Part shown: positions 55,889 through 64,000 of the stretch, piece by piece
Layout of the letters: each line of letters opens with the position of its first letter
Position numbering within the stretch: the stretch's first letter is position 1
Assembly (NCBI RefSeq): GCF_026914185.1
Contig: NC_070558.1
Coordinates: 806,001-870,000, forward strand
Reading direction: 5' to 3'
Source: Puccinia triticina
Lineage: Eukaryota > Basidiomycota > Pucciniomycetes > Pucciniales > Pucciniaceae
Length of the DNA stretch: 64,000 nt
Program-made: the position numbers and the translations under genes
Notes under the pieces: model-generated
The model's database searches: none
What the model saw: only the letters and a program-made list of their open reading frames with translations
What the model was told of the DNA's origin: nothing

Positions 55889-57482
55889 TCACTGGCGGGC
55901 CTTGATTTTCTTGGTCGCTGGGACAGTGAATTTGGGCTGTTCGATCTCTTTGCCCGAGGTGGCGAAGACATTTGAGAAGAAGACATGTTCCTTGTTGATA
56001 TGTGGCTAAGGGAGACAGCAGCACATGAAAGTGGTCAGAGCACGCACACTTTTCTCAGAGTAAAAATAGATCAGACATGGTGGCAGTGGCTTTGCGCTTA
56101 CTTGGAAGCCGTAGTGGGGGGTATCCCATGTTTTGTCAGCTGGGGTCTTTTTGTCAGCGAGGGGGCTAGCATTGGCAAAAGTGTTGCAAAAGAGCACAAT
56201 ATTCAGTCAGTTTTTGCCAAATCAAAATGATGCTCTCCTTTGGGATACACAATGAGGAAGCAGAGCAATGAGAATCAAGCGCACAATTTAATCAATTGAA
56301 TGTGGTATTCTCCCTTTTGCCTGATGTCTGGAGACATTGCTTTGGGGTCATTGGCCGTGGGACCTGAAGCCATCTTCAGAGGATCGGTACCGATGGAAGA
56401 ATAAACTGTAAGGGTGCTGATAGGAGAGAACATGTTGCAGATACGAGCGATTGTCAATAATCTTTGCCCCAATAAATAATTGCGCAGCGGATCTTTCAAA
56501 ACTTACTTCTTATCCCAGTCAACGGTGACGGCAAAGTTGTAGCTTTGGTCATATACCAGGGGAAGCTCGAGTAGCGTCTTGGTGGTCCAGTCTCGCACTC
56601 TGATGGTTTTGCTGTTGCTGCTGGGCTTGTGTTCGTAATTTTTGGCGTCAAAGTCGGACCCGCAGAAAATGTCGAAGACATGATCACCTGGTTAGGATAA
56701 AGATTAGCGTCATGAAATGTATGACTTGTGGATTGATGAGTAGTCTTACCTGTCTACAACGATGAAAGAAAGCAAGGAGACAAGTCAGCACGTTGTTAGG
56801 AGTGGGAATCAGGATTGAGAACTTACAGGACCTTCAATGCTAGCCAGAAGGTATCCATGCTCAAGTACAAGCGGAGCATCTGAGGCCAATCGGATCGTCT
56901 ACGGATAAGGATGCTTTGGTTCAGCTGCTGAGTCTACATTGCGAGTAGCGCTCTGGCGAGAGCCAGCACGCACCTGATACCAGGTTGTGGTCCCAGAGAG
57001 AGTGGTGGTTCTGTCAATAACAGGATTGACATCCGTTCGTCTGCCGAGGCAAGGTAGATAATATGTATTTAAGTAAATGGCTAAAAACAAGCGGCCGAGT
57101 AGAGGCATCATTACCTGAAACCGAATTGTGGAGGGCCGCTGCCTGGGACGAAGATTGAGTTGTCGAGAATCCTCAACTTTATTTCAGGCGCCGAGTTTTC
57201 TGGTTGCAGGATTTTAACATATCTAGAAGCCTTTGAGGCACCTTTGACAATGTATGCAATGAGTTTCCTCAGAGCCGAGTTGGTGTTATCCAAGTCTTCA
57301 GTTTTCATGTCGGGAGTGATCTTGAAATCGAAGACCCGTTGGGGAGCACCAGAGCCGGACTCTGCGTCGAGGCCAATACGTGTCCCCTCGGCTCTTGCCT
57401 CATCAGCTGGAGCAGCAAGCGAAAGACTCGCGAAGAGGAAAATAGCCATGAGGATGGCCCGTTGCATATTTCCGGCTAGCAT
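55889..57482 (-). CDS. Secreted glycoside hydrolase, GH131-like
   Basis: GH131 enzymes act on beta-1,3/1,6- and beta-1,4-glucans outside the cell and are common in plant-associated fungi. Minus-strand exons: 57115-57482, 56974-57040, 56827-56898, 56750-56753, 56507-56687, 56285-56416, 56102-56165 and 55889-55990. They give 329 residues. A signal peptide (RAILMAIFLFASLSLAAPA) follows MLAGNM, with an alternative start at the sixth residue. Family-like order: ASRYVKILQPE, DNSIFVPGSGPPQFGFRRTD, TTTWYQ, LVLEHGYLLASIEG, GDHVFDIFCGSDFD, IRVRDWTTKTLLELP, NFAVTVDWDK, TLTVYSS, YHIQLIKFPLADK and PHYGFQ. Exon 4 is a four-base microexon (ACAG) needed to keep phase. The family call is from the motif order and is less certain than the gene structure. 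Confidence 0.75.
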
Positions 57483-58094
57483 CGTTGAGAGGGGTTAATC
57501 TGATGAGACGAGAGAGATCTTGAATGGAGAACTGGTAAAAGACGACCCGCAACTGAAAGAAATGTAAAGATTAATGTGATGGAAAAGGCAACGCTGAAGA
57601 TTAGATGAGGAAGTGGAGCAGGGGCAACAACCCTCTACTTTTTATAGGCCAGTACCTTGCAAGCTGGTCTGCCAGGGGCCAGGAAGGGTGACTTGATTGC
57701 GGAGCCGGTTTCGCGGGGTGCAGATAAACCACATCCTATCCATGGCAACACAAGGCTTAGGCTTGCATGTAAGGCTTTAATCGTATATTGTACACATTCG
57801 GACCCCATACTACGGTAGCCCATCCACTGCTGGGGCTAACCCAAACCAGCCGCGCTGGATACATACCTTCCTGACAGCCCCATCCATTCGGATCGGAAAG
57901 CTTCTGCAACACCTTCCAGGCGCTACAACGGTCGACGCCCGAGTGGCTGGCCGTGTGTATCGATGAGGCACACCAGCAACACTTCTCCCTGGGTGTAAAG
58001 TTTACCTTGTTTCGGAGACGGCCCGGTGGCGGGAGACGCGTGCGGCCCGAACTAACTTAGGCCCCGTTTAAAAGTTGTCGACCCAGGTCGGCGC
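57483..58094 (-). promoter_or_regulatory. Upstream region of the GH131-like gene
   Basis: No coding support. Contains a possible second MITE edge (GGCCCCGTTTAAAAG near 58062) whose partner was not found. Confidence 0.35.
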
Positions 58095-59642
58095 CTAGCT
58101 TAACTAAGCCTCTCGAACGGAGGGTCCGGGGGACCCCGCCCGGAGGGCTCTCCGCAGGAGAGGCTTACGCCTAATGTCTGAAGTCTGGCAGGGAAAGGAA
58201 GGATATTCAACCCTAAAACCACTAAATAATTATTTAAAAATCAGCAAAATATGTACAAAAAAACTGAATAGACAGTTTCATTGGCAGTGCTGATGCGCAC
58301 CCTCACCCAAGATTTTGAGCAAAAAGCTCCAAAACTGATTGAAGGAATCCGTTTTGAAGGTCAAAGGTATAATTTATGGAGGGTATCTTGACAAGGATCT
58401 GAAATGAGTTGATGGTGTGCGGGTTAGATCTGCCCGACTTTAATGAAGCTTAGTATAAGAGAACTCTAACCTGAAATGAGTTGATGGTGTGCGGGTTAGA
58501 TCTGCCCGACTTTAATGAAGCTTAGTATAAGAGAACCTGATGAGATTCAATAATGTTTGGAGTGGAGTGTGAACGGCACGACAAAAATAGAAGTCACAAT
58601 AAAACCAGAGGTTTTTCCTTTCTTTAGTTGTTGATTTGATTGATTGACTAAAAGAGGAAGAATAATAACAATAACAATAAAACAATACTGACTCTAACCT
58701 GAAATGAGTTGATGGTGTGCGGGTTAGATCTGCCCGACTTTAATGAAGCTTAGTATAAGAGAACCTGATAAAAATAATGATAAGATATGAAATATTAATA
58801 TGATGATGATGATGATAAAAGAAGACGATAATCTTGTAATGACCTGATGAGATTCAATAATGTTCGGAGTGGAGTGTGAACGGCACGACGAAAATAGGAG
58901 TCACGATAAAACCAGACTAGAAACATAAGACAAAGAAAACATAACAAAACAGAAACCTTTAGTTTTCCATCATTACCGCCAACCAAGAGAGATGAGTGAA
59001 TCGATGAACTTACGGTTTTTCCTTTCTTTAGTTGTTGATTTGATTGATTGACTAAAGAAAGGAAAAACCGCGCGAGAGAGGAATTCGAGTTTTGAAGGTG
59101 CTGACGTGTCTTCTCATATTGAATGCGTGTATGCATAGTTGGGCTGATTGGGTTTTGAAGTCGGGAAATTCAATAAAAGGAACCCTGAAGGATATTACAT
59201 TGCTCTGAAGATCCATTTTTGGATTTTCTGATAATATGCACAATTGAGTTCCCTATATGCAACAAAATGCAACACTACATGTGTAGGATCTGCGGGTTTG
59301 CGGATCCAGGATCCACCAGGCATGATGGTTGCGCATCCTTAGTTTACATTTCTTCATGTTTTTTTATTTTTAAACCATTAGTACAGTGCAAATGGTTTGA
59401 ATTGAGGAGATGAGACCTGTGCCAAATGAAAGCTGAGGTCCAGAAGTATCTTTTGGCTCTGGGGCAGGTCCACAGGACCTGAGGAGGAGGCTGGCTGAGG
59501 CTTAATATTTTTCCTCCAGCCATTTGTGATTTCTTTCCCAGCCAAAATTTTGACATTACGCGCAAGTCCCTCCCTGCGGGAGGGGCCGCTTCGCGGCCAG
59601 CCACAGCGAGCCTCCCACCAGGGGGGACTTGTGTTAAGTTAG
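58095..59642. mobile_element. MULE-like MITE, copy 2 (with an internal insertion)
   Basis: Same family and orientation as 40080-40800, beginning CTAGCTTAACTAAGCC and ending GTTAAGTTAG. Flanks GGTCGGCGC (58086-58094) and GGTCAGCGC (59643-59651) form a 9-bp duplication with one difference. It keeps about 20 bases near the right end that copy 1 lost. An 808-bp segment is inserted at 58368-59175. Confidence 0.85.
58368..59175. mobile_element. 808-bp insertion within MULE-like MITE
   Basis: Absent from copy 1; flanked by AAAGG at 58363-58367 and 59176-59180. The interior has a ~66-bp unit (AATGAGTTGATGGTGTGCGG) in three copies at about 58399, 58471 and 58699. A second direct duplication includes TTTAGTTGTTGATTTGATTG near 58622 and 59029. 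The 5-bp duplication would suit an LTR-type element, but TG/CA ends are not seen; the class is open. Confidence 0.65.
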
Positions 59643-59689
59643 GGTCAGCGCCATCTTGTACTCAGGTATGGCGCGGGGCCTAGATGCCG

Positions 59690-59930
59690 GGGAGCAACGC
59701 CCAGCTGCCGTTCCCCTCTTGCGGGGCCCAGGTGGCGCCCCCGACCGCGTTAAGTGGGTGCCCCAATCGTCCGGGTGTGTAGAAACAGCCATTCCAGCTT
59801 CATTTCTCTTCCCTGGTCGGGGAAGGAGGCGGGAACACCCCCTTCTTCCTCTCCTCCCACACTTGCCGCGGGGAACTGCGCAGTAGTAACCCGCGGCAAG
59901 TACCAGGGTGAGAAGCGACAGCCTAAATGG
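59690..59930. repeat. Dispersed GC-rich repeat, copy 2
   Basis: Partner of 54690-55020, sharing the CACTTGCCGCGGGG block and its flanks. It lies just right of the MULE-like MITE. Confidence 0.55.
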
Positions 59931-62870
59931 ATAGATATTCACAAATTATTTACCCAATACAAATAGTTGGAATTGCCAAGAGCCTTGGCCTCCAGCCTTG
60001 CTTGATCTGAGCCGCCAGATATTAGAATTTGCAGAGAAATCTAGGTCCCCAAAGATCCCCAAAGTGATCCAGAGTTCAAGATTCCAGATTTCCCTGCAAA
60101 ATCTGAAATTCCAGATTTATACGTTCATGGAAGTCCTCCAGTGTGGAGGACATCAATCTGGAACTTCAGATCCAAGCCAATAGATTTCAGATTTTGCAGG
60201 GAAGTCTAGTGCCCCAAAGATCCCTGAAGTGGTCCAGAGTTCCAGATTTCAGATTTATTCAAACTCAACGGGAAGTCCCTCACTGTACCTGGTGTGATCA
60301 CCCACAGGCACTATGGATCTACAGAAAACTGTCCAGATTTTTACTTTGTGGTGTCCTGTTTGGAACCACAGGTAAAATCTGGACAGCAAAACTGTTAACA
60401 ATCCAAACAATTTTCATCAACAAGGCCTGCTATGCTGAGAATCCTGTCTGGGTTTTGCCCCAAACAGTCATGAGCCTGCTGAGGTCAAAGTCCATTGCAT
60501 TGATCAAGGAAAACAAGACAACCAAAGTTTTTGGATCATATGAGAAGTTGAATTGTTGTCAAGTAAGTGCTCAGGCTTTTGTAAATCTGGTCTACATAAC
60601 CAAGTAGCCCCACCAACATAAGGTACTCAGTGCAATCCCTCAATGTGTTGGCAGCCAAATAGCTTCATAGTTGTCTGATACTGTTTCTGATACTGTGGAA
60701 GCCAAAAGATTATTTAACAAGGTTAGTTTCTCCCTCCCTTTTGGTCTTCCTCTGCTTTTCACCCATCCTGATCATACAGATCAATAGGGCCCATCCATAT
60801 TGCCCTATCCTGTGTGAAACCTTCTTACCTCAGAAGGTTTCACAAACTCTCTCACACACCATAACCCCAATTGGTCAACTCTCACTGGTCAATACAGTCC
60901 TTGTGGTGGAGAAAGAGAATCATGCTGGCCATACATCTTTTTTGGAGGACCTATTTGGGACACATAAACCACAGGTGAGGTTTTGAAGTTTCAATCCATA
61001 AAATTTACTGGAGGGTACAAAAAACCAAAAAGCAATTGGAAAGCTTCCGGTATGCTCAAAGAACCGGAATCATTCCAATCAAAATTCAGGTTAAAACCAA
61101 ACTCAAAAAGATGGGTCTGCATTGGAACAAAGCCAAAATGCATTTGACTCCATTCCATAAAACATGCTGGAATCTCATTCCAGTTTTTTTTTCATGTATT
61201 TTTCTCAAATATGATGGAGAAAGGCTCACAGAAGCAGGTTTATAGGCTTATATACAAAAATCACACCAATGACAAACTGATCTGCTAGTGCAGCTGTCAA
61301 GCAGCTCATGCAGAGTGACCAGCAGTATGTTGCTGGTTTGACCCCCTCTTTTGTCAATGTGACTTGTCCCTCACTCATTTTGACCCTTGAGCAGCCCACA
61401 GAGACCCAGACCGGCCTGGAGCAACTCCAAAGCAATTTTGAAACAGGTTGGCAATCCAAAATAAATCAGGAATTTTCCAGATTTCTTTTTGGTGAATTGC
61501 CAGCCGTCAAGGGAAAGTCTGCCCTTGCAGGCGGTGTGGAACTACTCAAAGGGGAGAATAGAGCTTGGAAGGTAAATGGATAGCAACACTAGTACTAATG
61601 TAAGCTATGCAAGGGTGCTGATGAGGCTGCCTTCCTGACTAATGCTGAGGGGATGAGAGTAACACTAAGAAAAAAGAAGAAAAGGTGTGGCTGATTTCTG
61701 CTTGATCTTAGGAGCTAGTACTATGAGCTTTAACTACTGACTACTGAGGGTAAGAGAGATGGAGGATTGATGAGAGTGGGGAACTTATAATTTCTGTATC
61801 CAAAATTATCTATAAATTCTGTATATATTTCTCTGCATGAGGTACAAGTGAGGGGGGGGAAGACAATTCTTATATGAAAGGAGGGATGAGCACCGACAAT
61901 GAAGAGTTCTGGCTATGAGAATGAAGGTTGTACAAATGAGGAAGAGTGATGTGAACATAGTAACAGTATGTAATGATGAGCAATGCTGAAAAGGGAATGC
62001 TGGTTATGGGAATAAAAGAATGTACTAATGGGGAAAAGTGATGAGAACATAGTAACAACTTGTAATGATGAGCACTACTGAAAGAGGTAAGCACAGATCT
62101 AATGATGTAATGTGTACAATAGCCATAGTACATAATGAGGAATGTATGTAAAGGGTTTAGTATGTGAAAGTAATTATGTAAAAGGGATGTACTGTAATGA
62201 TTCCAGTAAGTTACTAATGAATTGAGTATTGTAACTAATGAAGACTGTAGATTATCTGTAAGTCTTATATCCTCTATAACTATTGAACCATTGAAGATAA
62301 GAGTATACTATGTATGAGTGACTATATGTAAAATTTGATGTAGAATCTGAATATGCAATAATAATGAGGTATTTGTGAAGGGTTATGGAGAAATGGGCAA
62401 TGTAATGATGAATATATTGTAAAAGAAAGCAATAAAATACTACTTATGGTTTGGAATGGAGCACCACAGCGGGCAAACCAACACCATGTAAGTTGCCAAT
62501 TGAAATTATTTTGATGCGCTTCACCTGTGGTGGAGATGCTCTGAAAAAGGGATAGATGTCACAGGACCTTACCAGAAACTGTGACAGGCAATGCTGCAGA
62601 ACTTAATATGTACAGTGGGTGCACTACAATTTTTGGTGCACCATCTTTTCATTTCTGAGGGACAAGGATGACTGTTAAGGCTCCATTTTGTTTCTCATGA
62701 GGGCTCAGGAGGTCAAGGCAAAAGATGGAAAAGACATTATGTAGCAGAAAAGATAAAAATGATGAAATTATCAGCAAATGTTCAACTTGCTGGATTTTGT
62801 TTTTTGAAAAATATGAGAGAATTGGGATATGTGGGGGGAATTGGGAGGAATGAATGTGAAAGAAAAAAGT
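59931..62870. other. AT-rich tract, no gene assigned
   Basis: Contains repeated CCAGATTTC/AAATCTGGAA motifs (60050-60260), a purine-rich stretch with AATGATGAG repeats (61870-62410), and open frames up to 154 codons without motifs. An open stretch at about 62905-63030 (LIPSQGVMVVAIDKMSINDH) looks protein-like and could be an upstream exon of the gene that ends at 63527. Confidence 0.35.
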
Positions 62871-63151
62871 CAGAAACCTTTTGATTTTCAATTTTAGACT
62901 TTTGAGCTTTTGACCACCAGATTATTGCCTTGATAATCACACATTTGATCCCAAGCCAGGGTGTAATGGTGGTTGCCATTGATAAAATGTCCATCAATGA
63001 TCACATCATTTCCAAGGGGTTTCATGAGGTATTAGTGGTCTTGTGTGAGCCTCCTCCTGAAGTGTCACACATAAATCACAAGACACAGAGAGGGCAGTCA
63101 TAATCAGCGTAGTGGGAGTTGCAAAACTTAACTCATCTTTTGATTTTACAG

Positions 63152-63527
63152 TTCCAGCAAATGTGAGCAACAAGATTAGGCTTAAGGAAAATCCTGGCCC
63201 ACAATCACTCATTGAGAGAATCTCAGTTAGCGCCAAAGGTAAGCAACTGCAGAGAACTCAAGATAAGCTGATCAGATAGACACTAACGTGCTATTGCTTC
63301 TTTTAGACAGAACTGTCAAGAGAAACCAGACAAATCAACCCAATACCGCTCAAAGAGCAAGAGAAACTATTGGTAAGAGTATTGTGTCCTTAGTCAGGCA
63401 TAGCGGTAAAAGAAAGGCAGTGGCTGACGCAACACTGTTTCATAAACAGACAACATTGCATCTCTTCTTAGCCGTTTTGCCAAAGCCACGTGAGGAAAAC
63501 CTCAGGTCAAACAACCACCCCGAGTAA
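63152..63527 (+). CDS. C-terminal exons of an unrecognised gene
   Basis: Three short exons, 63152-63238, 63307-63372 and 63472-63527, join in phase (all phase 1) with GTAAGC and GTAAGA donors and TTTTAG/TCTTAG acceptors. They end at a TAA. They read VPANVSNKIRLKENPGPQ, SLIERISVSAKD, NQTNQPNTAQRARET and IAVLPKPREENLRSNNHPE. The tail is polar and basic, as in nucleic-acid-binding or disordered proteins. No domain was recognised. The 5' part lies further left and is not identified; a candidate upstream exon is near 62905-63030. Confidence 0.45.
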
Positions 63528-63849
63528 GAAAACACTGCATCTTGAGAAAAGAGGAAAGAAAGGTCCGGAACTAATACTGAGATATCATGTGTCTAGATAA
63601 GACCGAGTCAATCATTTAACTCAACATATATCCTCTTTTCCTATTCCTTTCTTTTCATTCTCTTTCATCAGTAGAGAGCGGCCTAGTTCCTGCTCTTAGG
63701 TAATTATTTCTTACTTCAAGACTTCTTTCATCTCTATTCATCAGTCATTTGTATTTACAATAATAGAAATTCTGATGAAGAAACAACTCTTAGTTCTTTG
63801 GAGTTTTTCAAAACTTGGGAACCTAAACTTTTTAACAGCCAGGAAACAA

Positions 63850-63941
63850 CCTCCATTTATACCCTACATATTTCAGTCTGATACCCTGGACCCAACCACA
63901 GAAACAAACCTCCATTTATACCCTACATATTTCAGTCTGAT
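63850..63941 (+). repeat. Two-copy direct repeat, 59-bp spacing
   Basis: CCTCCATTTATACCCTACAT followed by ATTTCAGTCTGAT occurs at 63850 and again at 63909. Confidence 0.9.
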
Positions 63942-64000
63942 CCCCTGGAGCTCACTAAAATCTGAGTTTCACACTCCACTTTTGCTCCAATCACTCAAAT

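Overview
This window reads as nuclear DNA of a basidiomycete, most likely a rust fungus (Pucciniales). Genes carry many short GT-AG introns with consistent phases. The host genes look fungal: a 1,3-beta-glucan synthase, a delta-12-type desaturase, a CENP-S/MHF1 histone-fold protein, an SPF27 splicing factor and a GH131-like enzyme. A cysteine-rich secreted protein is present in two copies, and about half of the window is transposable-element DNA. No tRNA, rRNA or CRISPR array was recognised. The organism is inferred from gene style and repeat style, not from a database match.

Layout. 1-3.9 kb: remains of an intron-containing hAT transposase and of another TE gene. 4.6-6.0 kb: a DUF7918-like gene. 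6.8-7.8 kb (-): CENP-S/MHF1. 8.9-10.7 kb (-): a fatty-acid desaturase. 12.3-17.2 kb: a large inverted duplication in which each arm holds one identical copy of a 127-aa cysteine-rich secreted protein gene, arranged head-in and mirror-symmetric about position 14762.5. 18.6-19.4 kb: a small multi-span membrane protein. 20.6-23.1 kb: a 582-aa predicted secreted protein of unknown function. 23.7-41 kb: a stack of nested mobile elements. A LINE is split by a CACTA-like element, which is itself interrupted by a fresh Copia element with identical LTRs. The LINE is also cut by a 1.56-kb non-autonomous element and, at its ORF1 start codon, by a MULE-like MITE. To its left, a second repeat is split by a hAT MITE with a perfect 8-bp target duplication. 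Several of these elements carry satellites built from hyphenated palindromes. 41.0-44.3 kb: SPF27 and an unrecognised basic nuclear-type protein. 47.3-53.7 kb: FKS1. 54.4-55.3 kb: a Harbinger-like MITE and a microsatellite. 55.9-57.5 kb (-): a GH131-like secreted enzyme with a 4-nt microexon. 58.1-59.6 kb: a second copy of the MULE-like MITE. 60-63 kb: AT-rich sequence without a convincing gene. 63.15-63.53 kb: the terminal exons of a further gene.

How they work together. The host genes are independent housekeeping or secretion functions rather than a pathway: wall glucan synthesis, lipid desaturation, DNA repair/kinetochore, splicing, and glucan or plant-wall hydrolysis. The notable organisation is genomic: two secreted-protein loci lie beside or within repeat-driven rearrangements, and element insertions can be ordered in time from their target duplications. 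Exon boundaries were deduced by hand from splice sites, reading phase and family resemblance.
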